DNA from: Lonicera japonica
Taxonomy: Eukaryota > Streptophyta > Magnoliopsida > Dipsacales > Caprifoliaceae
Assembly: GCA_021464415.1 (NCBI GenBank)
Contig: CM038465.1
Span: 18,445,839-18,509,838, forward strand
DNA length: 64,000 bases
Direction: 5' to 3'
The notes below the pieces were generated by a model that saw only the letters and a list, made by a program, of their open reading frames with translations, had not been told where the DNA came from and made no database searches. The position numbers were made by a program, and so were the translations under genes. Positions 44,647 through 56,711 of this stretch are shown piece after piece. Each line of letters opens with the position of its first letter. Positions within the stretch are counted from its first letter, which is position 1.

Positions 44647-44962
44647 TCATTTATAACTTCGGGGCGTCCCCCAGTATTGATTCATGGATATAAGTATAAT
44701 CAGATATAATCTCATGAAAGGGATTTTTATAGTAATGATTAATTGATCAATTTGTGCCTCACTCCACATCTTCTTTTGTGTGAGTATTTGTCGAACCAAA
44801 TGGCCTCCCTCTCTTCCTTTGAGGAGCCATGGCCTCAACCAAACCTCCACTAAGTGTGGTTGCAACGTCTCTTTCTGCGACACTGTGCCCCTTGTTGGGG
44901 ACTTTCAACCTTGTAGGCATATTGCAGCTAGTATGTTTGATCTCATCACTTTTCGATATCAT
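44647..44962 (-). pseudogene. Copia integrase C-terminal / RT N-terminal linker fragment
   Basis: Overlapping - strand frames contain KVPNKGHSVAERDVA and the basic APQRKRGRPFGSTNTHTK motif. The R-K-R-G-R-P-x-G-S pattern is typical of the linker between integrase and RT in copia polyproteins. Sequence between here and 44066 is too damaged to read. Confidence 0.6.
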
Positions 44963-45995
44963 TAAATGTATCAGGCATCGAATCTGTTACATTTTCGAGA
45001 TCGATTATTCTTTTTCACTTCACTATACATTGTGATGTGCGTGGGGATCAAGATGAGATAGAGTGGGGACCATGACAATTCATGTCGTTCCCTTGAAAAT
45101 TTCTTTTTATATCTCTCCCTAACGACGGAAAGACTGTCTCATTAAAGTGACAATCCGCAATTCTTAGCGGTAAAGAGATCAATTGACAAGGATTCTAAAT
45201 AGCGGATTATCGTTGAGGATTCATATCCAACGTTAATACTTAATTATTTCAGTGAGCCCTGTTTAGTGCGTTGTGGGGGCACAATTGGCACATATGCGTA
45301 AAATATCAGGCTAATATCCAGTTACCAACTGGTACGCATATAATAGTTGTCTAATATTGGACCTTGAAACAAATAAGTAAAGTTGCGTGCAATATTGCAT
45401 AAATTCTGGGCATATATAGGCAAAATAGTGCGCATAACCAATGCCCTATCTACAATCTATATTCTTTTGATAGTTGCTTTTGTGAGACCTTTTTGCTTAT
45501 GCACATGGAGAACGGGATTATTTACTTCGATTTTATGCAATGATCATCAAGTACTTTTGATGTAAACTCTCTAGCTTTATCGAGTCTTATAGACATGATA
45601 CAGTAATCAGGGTGGTGAACCCTTAAGCGTATAATATGTGCTAAGAGGTTTATAAATGCAGCATTTCTTGTAGACAATTATTCGACATGTGACCAGAATG
45701 TCGAATTATCCACCAGTTCCATAAAGTACTTTGAATGGTTCCGCACTCTTGATGGATTTATCTACAAATATATATTGTAAGAATGGTATATTTTATTTTG
45801 TATCTTTAGCATAAGAAGGTCTCGATCCTATCTTTGCTAAAGGGTAGACTTTGAAAAATGGAGTGTCGTTCCTTTGACATGGTCAATTAGACATAATGGG
45901 AAGGGGGATATGGCTTCCAATACTTTGAAAATCAAGAATTACTTTTGAGCATTACTAGTATCAACACGTTGCAATGTGTTGAATTTTTGTCCCAT

Positions 45996-46181
45996 TTATT
46001 TGTCACTCAAAAGAAGGGATATCCGTGTAAATACTTTGACATATGGATCATCATGACCAAGGTGCACTAGGCAAGCATGCCAAAGCCTGTATGAGTCTAT
46101 GTCCCACGGTACATTGTTGGTGACATCATAGGATTTGACAATCCTTATCTTAGTGGAGTACATTCTACTAGAATGACTCAT
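45996..46181 (-). pseudogene. Copia GAG-pre-integrase fragment
   Basis: A 61-codon frame with SYRLWHACLVHLGHDD, matching the L-W-H-x-R-L-x-H-x-x zinc-binding pattern at the start of copia integrase. The integrase core expected at 45000-45900 is present only as unreadable remnants. Confidence 0.65.
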
Positions 46182-46669
46182 AAGTTTCTTCCAAATGCGT
46201 TTATTTGCACATTTGTTTAGAGGTAAAATGAATATATTTTTGTTCCATTCTTACATTTGATTTTTGTATGATTACTATTGGTATGAATATCATTAACAAA
46301 GTTCGGGTCGCTTTTGGTGCATATAGAGCGTATGTGACTTTAAACACCATTTTAACAACAAAATGGTTGAGCAGTTCTTCGCTCTTATGATGATTTAATC
46401 ATCATAGTCACATAGATATTATAGGTTATTAATTTCCTATTTCGTTGAATGGTTATAGTGTTTCCACTATCAACCAATAATTAAAGTTATCATCGATTCA
46501 TTTTTACAGTAATAAAATTCAGTATAAATTTTGAGCTATGTAGTAATAAAACAAACAAATTCAATTATTTTAGAATAAAATTCGAATAAAACTAACAGTA
46601 ATCAATCCAGTATCTTGTTTAGAAATTTAATCCATCAAATCAACATAAACTTTAAGACAAAACCACAGT

Positions 46670-47796
46670 CTAATTAAAAATTAGGCAATATGCCTGTTCA
46701 ACTATTTCTGAAAAATAAAGTGAATAAAGCAAATCAGTCGAAATTGAGTACATCCATTGCTTGAGCAAAGTCCTTCTTGCCACTAAAGTCTGCTTGACAT
46801 TATTGTCATTACCTTCTCCATTCATAAAATGAGATTCTTGTTCTTTAGACTCTCGATATCTCTTATAACTTACTACTACTTTAGTACTTGCATGGAAGTT
46901 CTTGTACCAGTGCCCAGCGACCCTACACTGGTAACATGGCTCATCGTCAACTCTTTCCTTTTTGACTAGAGGGTTTTTAGGTGTGTTTTTCATCTTATTT
47001 CTCTGACCACTAGGTCCAATAACACCATTTCTTCTCCATACTTTAGAAGAATCTCCACGACTTGTACCACGACTCTCACATCTATTTTCACGTTATGTAT
47101 TATTGCCACGTGAGTAGAGATTAGCACGTCCAGCCCCCTTTGTATTGGAGTTTTGTTCATGTTACTGTAATTGGCCTCAGGAATTCTCTTTATCCCGACG
47201 GGCCTGGCATTGTTATTCAAAAGAACCTCATTATGCCTTTCAACCACTTGCAGTAGGTTGATCAACTTATTGAATGTTGTGATTCTTTTGTTATCATACT
47301 CGAGCCTATACTGGTTCGCTAGTATAAGTGCTGAAGTAGGGAAAAAAAAAGGGTCTTCTGAATCATATAATTTTCTGTGAGATCCTTTTCATAGAAGTTA
47401 AGAAGTGCGTGCCGTTAAGCGCATTATGTCCTTGTTGAAGTCGTTAATCTTTTTAGAGTCAAGCAAGCGGATTTCATTCCACTGAACAGTCAATTCTGGG
47501 AGCAAAGTGTCATGAATGTTCCCAAAACGTCCCTTAAAGGCATCCCATAATTCTTTAGGTGTTTTCAACTGAAGGTATTCCCAGTGTAGGCTGGGGTCAA
47601 TATGTTTTCATAGAAACATTAATGCATTTGCTTTCACCTTGTCAGACGGTTCGTTGTATGTGGGGTCTTTCAAGTCAGTAAGTGTGGCAGAGTATTCTTT
47701 AGCGACAAATATGGTTTCTACATCAGAAATCCACCGATGATACTCAAGTTCTTATGAGTCCAAAATGTCAAATTTGGGTCGAGTTGGGTCGGCCAT
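46670..47796 (-). pseudogene. Copia gag remnant
   Basis: Reading on the - strand from 47796, a start MADPTRPKFDILDS is followed by stops and frameshifts, then LHWEYLQLKTPKELWDAFKG and NDFNKDIMRL, typical of plant copia gag. A zinc-knuckle remnant CYQCRVAGHWYKNF near 46930 has lost its last Cys. Short open pieces lie at 46990-47265 and 46670-46993. Confidence 0.75.
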
Positions 47797-47800
47797 CTTA

Positions 47801-48839
47801 ATAAATAATAAAAAAGATATTACACAGTTATGAGTACATCCATGTTAATTATTTTTTAGGATTATGAATTAGATTTCAAAAATCAAGATCTATAATGGTC
47901 ACATTTTTCGATGCTATATGAAAATACTTTATCATAGTAATTATAATGCGCATGAACTTTCATCATCATAACAACTGTTGAATTTATGACATACTAAATA
48001 AAATAATTAATATGAATGATATTCAAAATTTCTTAGCATGCTAATATACTACAATTATAGCAATTATAAATTTAATTAACCCATCGCAAATATATATATA
48101 TATATATATATGTATAAATATAATATAATATAATATAATATATAATACTATGTAAATCACTAAAAGGCTTGTTAGTAAAATATGCAAAATATCTATTACA
48201 TTTTGGAGATAAAAAAAATTAAAATATCTATTGATATTGCCAATGCGTAGAATATGGTTGACTTACTGGGATTCACATTTGTTATAATAATACTTTGTAA
48301 AATTAAAGCTAGCCTAAATATTAGTTCATTAATGGTGAGCATTGGGCCGAGGAGATATGGAAAATATAAGAATTATAATTCGTATAAAAGAGAATTTTAT
48401 CAAAATTATTTGTATCCTTCTGTCACCGTACGGTATGAATATTTTATTTTATATGATATATCTGTTTTAGTGCGGGAAACTCAACGGAAAAATAATTATG
48501 AGAAATTAAATTAAAACTCGAATCTAAATTCATGAAACATTACCAAGTAATGGCATAGATGACACAAAATTAGAAACAACAGAAAGTATACTCTTTGAAA
48601 CAATAAGGTGGCAATCCCAAAAAAAAAATATACAATTAAAGTGCAATCATCGAGTTTAATTTGTTTGATTTAAATTTCTGTTACTATTCCACTAATAAAA
48701 TAAAATAAGAACTAACAAAATCAATTAAATCAAAACAAATAAAATATCTAGGCCTAACATATTATTGAACAGGTAAAAAAACGCAATTGCAATTTGCCTA
48801 TTTTTTAATTTTTTTTTCAAATTTGGTTTCTTCTGTCGG
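47801..48839. other. AT-rich spacer with (AT)n tract
   Basis: It includes a TATATATA microsatellite at about 48090-48112 and TAATA repeats to 48145. The frame 48254-48514 is Tyr/Asn/Ile-rich and looks random. Some of it may be the lost 5' end of the copia element. Confidence 0.45.
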
Positions 48840-50315
48840 AGAGTGAATGGTCAAAATAGAGGTCTATTTTAGTTGGGTCTCACATACCTCTCATCTGGGC
48901 CGTTGAGGGATAAAAACTTGTACGGTTGTGATTGCTTGCTCATGTAATGTTTGACCTTTTCTTTGTTTCATGACTGGAAAAAGATGAAAACTTGTATAAT
49001 TTATGTTGTTAAATTATTATATGTTAATAAGGTTATATTCTCGGCCGGCCCATATATGTTTTCAAAAGCTAATGTACTCGGCAGTCTGCGTCTTTTTAAA
49101 TTCAATTAATTAGACCCAAAAAAAAAAAAAAAAACTCAATTAATTTAGCTTGGCCTAGGTCCAGAAGCAAAGACCAACAATGGGTAGTCAAATCAAATGG
49201 GTTAATTAATAGGTTTTGCCTTTTGGTTATGACAAATTAAGATATTTATTGAAAATACTCGTTTAATTAAAATTTTGACTCTTTTTATAATTTTAAATTA
49301 ATAAATTCTCATTAAGAATCTCGTATAGTTTATGTTAATGAAGTTAAATTATTATACATTCATAAAGTTTAAAAGCTTGGACTTGGCTCCTCTCCCTTAT
49401 TCTTTAGATCCAAATTCATCCAATGGGATCGTATTCGAAGGCAAAATGAATGAATTTTTTGATAAAATTTAGTATTGATGATATCTATAATGAGTTGATC
49501 ATCTCCACAAAATTTTATCCAAAAATTCAAACTAAAAGCAGGTATGATAACAATTTAATATATATGTTCATTTTCGACTATTAAAAGTTTAGATGATTAT
49601 CTCACTACTTCTAAATTGAATTTTTTGATAATTTTTTGTGAAAATAATGTAGTCATCGTCGTGATTAAAATTCATCCATTTATTTATTGAACTAGACTCC
49701 ATTAAACGAATCTATTTATTATTTTCTGAACCATAGAATAAATAGTAATTACTTAGACTTTCTTTTTTTTATTATTTATATATAAAAATTTAGCTTCCTA
49801 CTCCTATGGGTCAGTGGCCGGGGTTCACTGATTCACTAATAGGCTACAAGATGGCAGATATTTGCAATAGATGTTTTCAGCCTTTCTTTTAGTAATATAA
49901 TTAATTAGTTTTACGGTAAGAATTAGATTTATTATAATTACACGTTATACGATAAGATCATATGAATGGTACAAAGTTATAACTTAATAGGTGAATCATT
50001 AACAAATTCAGGTGGTAATTGGGGTTCACTCGTTTGACACGAAATGATAACAGCTATGGTTTACCCTTAACGAATACGGTCACTGTTAAACCACTTAACA
50101 TTTGTTTTAATAAAATTAATGTTCATTAAATTAAGAAATGATTTGTACTTATTTTAATATCTATAAATGTTTATCCTCGGTAGTGAAAAAAATATGGATT
50201 TTAAAAAATAAAATAAAAATTTGCACGAATTCGTTAAGAATCGAATGAAATTGACACAAACTATCCCATTGACATGTTTACAGGAAAAACTAATTTTATT
50301 ACTCTAGAGAGGTTA

Positions 50316-50910
50316 GAGCATCTCCATCGGGTATTGTAAAAATTAAGGCTAAACTTACTAATTGTTACTAACTTTCAAAGCATCGAAATGGCAAAAATAA
50401 TGTGATATGGGTGTGCTTGAGCCGTATGATTTTTGTGCTTAAAAAAATAAAAATAAAAAATAAAATGGTCCATACGAGGCTCCCAACCTTGTATGGTTTA
50501 TTTTAGTTTTAATTTTTTTAAAAGAGGAAAAATTTGGCCATATGAGCACAATACCCTCGTATTTGTTTTTTATTTTTTTTTCTCTAAAGGATAAAAAGAA
50601 ATGAAAAACACTCATACGAGTTTCAGACCCTCGTATGGGCTTTTTTTTAAAAAGGAAAAAAAGAAATGGCTATAAGAGGCTTCCACCCTCGTATAATTTT
50701 ATTTTATTTTTATTTGGACATGAGTTTATTACACTTGTATGGCTCAGATGAGTGAAGTAGACCTGCATGACTAAAAACTAGGGGTATGATAAGTTTACTC
50801 GTTTTATATCCTACAAGCCTAACATTTATCATTTTTGTTCATTTAAATTCGTCCGCTACAAGACCGAGTATGGTAAATTTAGCCATTTACCATATTCGAT
50901 AGAGATGCTC
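50316..50910. mobile_element. 595 bp MITE, same insertion as in unit A
   Basis: Ends GAGCATCTCCATCGGGTAT and the complement of ATATTCGATAGAGATGCTC, flanked by TTA at 50313-50315 and 50911-50913. The site is identical to that of the 21007-21505 MITE. It is about 100 bp longer, with extra 'catacgagg...cctcgtatg' hairpin modules. The empty site is seen in units C and D. Confidence 0.85.
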
Positions 50911-51153
50911 TTATAACTAATAGAGTTTTTGTTAAAGGAAAAGAAAATCTTTTTTAACTTATTTATTTTTATTGAATCTATTTTTCAAGAGATTTTGATT
51001 GATGAAGTTGTGTCGAAATTTTTTTACCATAAATTTGGTGGGAGAATAATTCATGTTGAGTGAAAAAATTGGATTACTTTGATGAGCTAAATATTAAAAT
51101 AGTGTAGGGTATGTTTGGTAAATACAAATCAATTGTCATTATATTATATATGG

Positions 51154-51163
51154 CTATAAAAAA
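51154..51163 (+). promoter_or_regulatory. Candidate TATA box of TNL-B
   Basis: CTATAAAAAA lies 250 bp before the TIR ATG in a segment conserved with unit A (21751). The sequence between includes a conserved leader 'gagattgagaagggc(t/a)gggcaaca'. No transcript evidence is available. Confidence 0.45.
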
Positions 51164-51403
51164 AAAGTCTCCTTTGTACTACTATAAGTCTTTTTGAATT
51201 TGTGGAGCAAATTCACTCTGCAGTCTGCCCTGTAATAAACGCGTCTTTTCTTAATAATTGAGTTGAGATTGAGAAGGGCTGGGCAACAAAGATCCGGAAG
51301 AAGACTTAGCTTCGTTGAGACTGAGAAGTCTTCTTTTTGCGTCTTTTTTGAACTCAATTAATTATCTAGTTTAACTTAGTTCCAGAAGCAAAAGTAAGTA
51401 ACA

Positions 51404-51954
51404 ATGGTTACCGAAATCAAAGAAGAAGAACCACCCTCCTCTTCCTCTTCTTATCCGGCGGGGGATCCTTCCAATAATCATCGTCCTCATGGGTGGAAGT
51501 ACGACGTATTCTTAAACTTTCGAGGGGAAGACATTAGGAAGACTTTCGTTGATCATCTTTACTCTGCTCTCCAACAGAGAGGGATTTTCACGTTCAAGGA
51601 CAACGAGAGGCTAGAAAGAGGGAGATCAATAGCACCCGAACTCCTCAAAGCCATAGAGTTTTCAAGGTTTGCAATTGTAGTTTTCTCCAAAAACTATGCT
51701 TCATCGTCCTGGTGTTTGGACGAGCTTGCCAAGATCATGGATTGCCATAACAATAACAAGAACACATACATGGCAGAACAATTAACAGTTATCCCAATTT
51801 TCTACGATGTCCAGCCTTCGGATGTACGGAAACAGGAAGGGTATTTTGGGGAAAAGTTTTCCGAACACAATTCCGACAGGGTCCAAATCTGGAGACAAGC
51901 TCTTAGAGACGCAGCTAACTTATCTGGCTTGGATTTGAAGAACGTTGCTAATGG
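51404..51954 (+). pseudogene. TNL-B exon 1: intact TIR domain
   Basis: 184 codons with no defect. A Ser/Pro-rich N-terminus (EEEPPSSSSSYPAGD) is followed by the TIR motifs YDVFLNFRGEDIRKTFVDHL, FTFKDNERLERGRSIAPEL, VVFSKNYASSSWCLDELAKI (with the conserved Glu needed for NADase activity), TVIPIFYDVQPSDVRKQ and IWRQALRDAANLSGLDLK. It ends 'aatGG|GTAAGT' in phase 2. The exon itself could encode a complete TIR domain. If intron 1 were retained, the frame would stop within a few codons, giving a TIR-only protein. It is classed as part of a pseudogene because exon 2 and the LRR exon are broken. Confidence 0.92.
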
Positions 51955-53617
51955 GTAAGTAACTGATAATTATAATATCTTGTTTAGATCTGCCATTTAA
52001 AACCTCTTGTCTTACTTGAATAAATTTTAAACTTATTTATGAAAAACTACTTTATTTTGGGTACATCTGATTGATGATTCAACTTCCAAGCAGCACAAAC
52101 ATAGTATCCACACTTCAATTATAGTGTTGATTCAATTTCCCAGCAACAAGCGGGCTTAAGTTTGTTGTATAATACCATATGCATCGTAATTATTTTAGGA
52201 TTATGTGTGAAATCCTAAAAGATGTCCTTTTATAATAAATATATTAATTATTAATATTTTATATTAAAAATTAAATTAATTTTATTTCAATGATAAGAGT
52301 TTTTATGCCACCTAAAACACAATACAATTGCTAAGAACCATGCAAAAATACTACAATTAAATATTTAATTCTCTCTTATTGATTTAAAATCAATATGAGT
52401 GAAAGAAAAAATTATTGGTGCCCTTCTAATTCTCTCTTATAACACGAGAAGATTGAGATTGAATTTCGGAAGGAAAAATTAGAGAAGAGTTGAAGAGGTC
52501 GTTTCTCTAAACATTATTAGAGTTTTGGAAATCTGTGTTTTTTCCTTGAAAATTTGCATTATTAACTAAAATAAATATTGGTACCCCTCTTAATTTTTGG
52601 GCCTTGGGCAATCCCCCTACCAGCCCTACCCCAGGACCAACTCTGACCATGTGCTTGCCTCAGGTCCTTCCTTCTGAGAGATGGATTATTACTTAGGTTC
52701 ATTGAGCACGAATATAAGGCTAGGACTCCTTTGTTATATTATTTTGTAAGGCTTTGATTTCTCAGCATAGGATTTACAGATTAACACACCCCTCACTTGT
52801 GACAAAATTTTGATCCAAGCAAGTGGACTAATTATAACAAGTGACATTGAACCCATGTAGCTATTGGGCATGAGACATGGATGAATAACCTGCGTATACT
52901 AAACCTACGTCCCTGTGGGTTGTTTTCATTACATATTAGAACCGGTGGTACACGTAATACGAGTGTAATATAACTACATACTAATTCCTCACATTATGTA
53001 TAACAAGTATTCTATAACAAAATAAGCAAATTAAATCGTAGTAGGTCAAGCGATAATAGCACGTGTTCTTTAGGTCTAAAATAACAAATTCAAGTAAGAT
53101 GAGCATTGACACTACATAGGGTATGCTAAATTTCATAAGTTTGTAGATTTAGTTTTAAGTTTGTGAATGAGCTACACTGCACATTATAAAAAGAAATAGG
53201 ATCATATGGACTTTAAGATCCATATTTTTGGTTTATTGAGTTTGGGGTCCACATTTTTTCATTTTTTGAACTTTGGGGTCCAAAGTTGATAGATTGGAGA
53301 ATCAGAGGTTAAGATTCGTCAGTCAACAAAAACTTTTGTTCAAACTTCTATTAATACCTCTTATTCAGTCACATTAGCCATAACACGACACCAAACTCAA
53401 AAAACTAAAAACTATGGACCCCAAAGTCAGCACAAGGAAAACATGTTGGGATCTTCCTGCAATAATTTTGACATTGCAATTAACTAGTATACGCATATAT
53501 GATAGGACATACACATGAATAAGATAACGCTATCAAAGAGAGATGACATAAATTACGTGGTATGGGAAAATTACCTCTAATATATGAAAAGCCCGATTTC
53601 ACTATTGAAATAATTAT

Positions 53618-53902
53618 GAGTCATTAAAAATTTATCCCCTTGAAGTTTACCTGCTTTTGCACTTCAATCCATGAAGTTTAATTTGCATAACTCCTATCCT
53701 TAAAGTTTGAATCCGATTTCACTTTAATGCAAAACCCCAGCAAACCGTTAGACTTTTGCCACTGTTTCCGTTCAAAAGTCTAACGGTTTGGACTAAAGTG
53801 TAATCGGATTCAAACTTTAAGGATGAGAGTTATGCAAACTAAACTTCATGGATTGAAGTGCAAAATCGGGTAAACTTTAAGGGGGTAAATTTTTAATAAC
53901 TC
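53618..53902. mobile_element. Foldback element flanked by a 43 bp direct repeat
   Basis: The two arms, about 110 bp each, are near-perfect complements: GAGTCATTAAAAATTTATCC on the left, the complement of GGGGGTAAATTTTTAATAACTC on the right, meeting near 53760. A 43 bp direct repeat ('ctctaatatatgaaaagccc...ataattat', one mismatch) lies at 53575-53617 and 53900-53942. That is far longer than any normal target-site duplication. Confidence 0.85.
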
Positions 53903-55305
53903 TAATATATGAAAAGCCCGATTTCACTATTGAGATAATTATAATACAATGTAATGAATAAAATATATATGCCTCTTACCCTTAACACCAGTATACCCAA
54001 TCTCACTTTAAGAAATCAAAGTTTATACAATAAAATCTCGCACCAAATAACTAGTGTTCTCTCTCTTCCATTGGTACTCGACGTGAGGCAGAAAAAACCC
54101 TTCATATGCGCTTCTCTATTTATAAACCAAAATTCACCGTCTTCAAATTTGATAAAATTGTATAAAATGGAATTAGCACCGCTAGCATTTACCATATCTA
54201 CATAAGATTGATTGGTAAAAGAAACTCTTGATGGTCAAGGAATTTCCTATTTTTCTTCCGTTCCTTATTTTTGTTTTTACTAATATTCCAACAATACAAT
54301 AAAAAAAGATATGGACTTTAAGTTATCGTCCAAAAAGTTCATCTAGGCTTCTGCCACTTAATTTGATTACTAATCATTTGTTTGATACACATGCTCTTGT
54401 ATATATGATTATATGTTCAATAGGCCAATGATTGAGAAGAATATTTTGTTAGCGGAGCAATATCTTGAAGTACGTAGTGAGCTAATGACTTGACTAACAA
54501 ATTGTTGCGTAGGGTTTGATAATACTCAATTCCAAAGTGGGATGATTTAGTCCGGTGTTTTGTTTGGATAAGAGATCTAATTAGGATACATTTACGAGTG
54601 AACAATCCAATCGCTCATTAAATTATTTGGTCAGTCCCATATTGCCCTTCAAAATTTTAAAAGTGCTGATTGAATCATCAAACTTTTAAATCTGGCCATT
54701 TGAGGGTTAAATTGAACAAAATGAAGTCAGGGGCCTCATATTTGTCCATTTCCATAAAAACACAATTTCCCCATTATTCTCCTTTAATTCCTGTTCCACA
54801 ACTTGTACCATGGCAAAGGTATCATAGGAAACTAATTCACTAGCCTGTTGACAAATCCTCGTTGCCGCCATGGTCTACCCCCTTTTCCTCCTCCAGCGAC
54901 TTTTATTTCTCCAAGGCATTGTTGCAGATTAAAGGTATAGATAATATACAAAAAATTAGCGCTTGAGAATGGTCAAATATTGGTATTTTGAGTCCTTTTT
55001 TTTCAAGTGTATGAATATTCATACTCCGAATGGATATTTTTCCAGAATTATTTTTAGTGACATTTTACATGCGTATTTTGTGACAATGTTGATCCATTAA
55101 GGATAATTTTTGCAGTGCAATAGCCGAACTCTTTTACAAAAATACCATTGTTATCATACTTGAGTTGGTTTTCTATTAGTATTATATTTTATTCATACGT
55201 AATTTTGTTTGTAAGAATTAGTAGCTCTAATGCGATTCTTATTTTATTGTAAATATCAAATTAAACTTTTAAAAAATTCATTGACAAAGAAAAAACTAAA
55301 ATTAT

Positions 55306-55480
55306 GTAACGACCCAAAATATCCCACATCGGTAGTATAATGGGAAGTTTCTTGGTATATATGTAAGTGCAATGACCTTAATTTACAACTTGGGCTAGCT
55401 ATTTTAGGGGAGAATCAGAGTGGTTACATATGGTATCAAAGCAGACCCATGACCATTACCACATCACACCGGCCTGACGA
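55306..55480 (+). mobile_element. Short LTR-like fragment next to the exon 2 acceptor
   Basis: 'gtaacgacccaaaatatcccacatcgg' is a common opening of short plant LTRs. About 140 bp on, 'tggtatcaaagcagaccc' resembles an initiator-Met primer-binding site. No second copy was seen. The inserted sequence ends about 20 bp before the splice acceptor, where TNL-A has unrelated DNA. Confidence 0.45.
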
Positions 55481-55507
55481 TGCTGACATGTCCTTTCTAA
55501 TCTACAG

Positions 55508-56577
55508 GCATGAAGATGTATCGATATTGTTGTCAAAGATATTCGGAGTAAATTGCCATATACAATTTTAAGCGTAGATGAACCTCTAGTCGGAATGAAG
55601 TGTCGTATAGAAGAGGTAATTTCATTGTTGGATGCAGAGTCGAATGCTGTTTGCACTGTTGGCATATAGGGAATGAGTGGAATAGGTAAAAAAACTTTAG
55701 GAAGAGCGTTTTCGATAAAATCTCACATCGGTTTGAAGTTGCATGTTTTCTTCATAACGTTGGAGAAGTTTCAAGGAAGGATGGTCTCGAACGTTTGCAG
55801 GAGCAACTTTTTTCAAAATCCTTAATGCTAGATGACTTGCGGATAATGAATGTTTATGAAGGAATCAATCTAAGCAAAAGCCTGCGCTTTAAATGTGTTC
55901 TTCTCGTTCTTGATGATGTTGATCATTTATACCAATTAGAAGTGTTAGATGGAACACATTGCTTGTTTGGTCCCTGGAGTAGAATAATCATAACAACAAG
56001 GGATATAACATTGCTTGTTAAACGTGGAGTGACTGAAACATATAAGGCAAGATTATTAAATGATGGTGAAGCTATTCAGCTATTCAGTTTGAAGGCCTTT
56101 AAGGGTATTCGTCCTACAGATGATTCCGTGCGCCTCTCAGATCAAGTTATACACTTTGCTAGTGGCCTTCCTCTAGCTCTTAAAGTATTGGGTTCCACAC
56201 TATGTGCTGAAAAGATTGCTTTTTGGAAAGCTTCATTGGAAAAACTAAGCAAAAAAGGCCCGGATGGCGATATTTTTAAAAAGCTTAAAATAAGTTTTGA
56301 CGGTTTAGATAAAAAAGTGCAGGAAACCTTCCTAGATATTGCATGTTTCTTCGAAGGACGGGAGAAAGAGCATGTATCAAGAATACTCAAAAGTTGTAAT
56401 TTTTACCCGGATTATTCTATACCTATTCTCGCTTATAGATCGTTGATATATATTTCAGAAGAAAATAAACTTTGCATGCACCAATTGATACGAGAAATGG
56501 GTTATCATATTGATCGCAAGAAGCCTAGAAGGTTGTGGCTTTTTGACGACGTCGTACGTGTATTAAAAAGCAGCACG
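55508..56577 (+). pseudogene. TNL-B exon 2: NB-ARC domain, frameshifts and stop
   Basis: Homologous to 34231-35305. Three defects are visible: a 4-base deletion near 55517 (TNL-A has HEAKC; B shifts after HE), TAG at 55667-55669 where TNL-A has TGG (GIWG), and a 1-base deletion near 55706. The P-loop GMSGIGKKT keeps Gly-Lys. From 55795 the frame is open for 274 codons: LLVLDDVDHLYQLEVL (kinase-2), SRIIITTRD (RNBS-B), ASGLPLALKVLGSTL (GLPL), FLDIACFFEGRE (RNBS-D), LCMHQLIREMGYHI (MHD region). The donor is at 56577/56578. Confidence 0.92.
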
Positions 56578-56711
56578 GTGAGAAGTTCTTCAAACTGCAA
56601 GCTTCCACCTTCCATTTGAATTGTAATTAAGAAAAAAGTTATGTATATGTATAGCTTATATATTTCATTAATTTGTTACTGATTATATATACTCCATTTC
56701 TTGGTTGTTAG

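Larger units (their letters stand above)
42552..47800 (-). mobile_element. Degraded Ty1/copia element
   Basis: Read on the - strand the order is gag, protease region, integrase, RT, 3' untranslated repeats, polypurine tract, LTR, which is copia order (integrase before RT). Only the 3' LTR (42552-42734) is found. No 5' LTR or primer-binding site was seen near 47800-48800. All coding parts are broken by many stops and frameshifts. It sits inside upstream unit D/B. Confidence 0.85.
48840..51403 (+). repeat. TNL upstream unit B (promoter and 5' flank of TNL-B)
   Basis: An intact copy of the unit, contiguous to the TIR ATG at 51404. It matches 4080-5414, 7105-7250, 20828-21853, 22785-22861 and 29776-29851 of unit A in that order. 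It therefore serves as the pre-insertion reference for every transposon in A. It contains its own MITE at 50316-50910. Confidence 0.88.
51955..55507 (+). other. Intron 1 of TNL-B
   Basis: From GTAAGT to 'tctaatctacag'. The 5' part matches the TNL-A intron except for an extra ~470 bp at about 52185-52650. 53200-53450 has facing 'ggggtcca' and 'tggacccc' motifs and may be a MITE. A foldback element lies at 53618 and an LTR-like piece at 55306. Elsewhere (52750-53200, 53950-55300) I see nothing recognisable. Confidence 0.75.

Noticed and set aside
48254..48514. 86-codon frame with Tyr/Asn/Ile bias
   Set aside because: Composition matches random AT-rich DNA.
54417..54605. 62-codon antisense frame in the TNL-B intron
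   Set aside because: No motif and no conservation with the TNL-A intron.
55306..55480. Considered a Cassandra-type TRIM with 5S rRNA-like LTR
   Set aside because: No 5S-like promoter sequence seen in the fragment.
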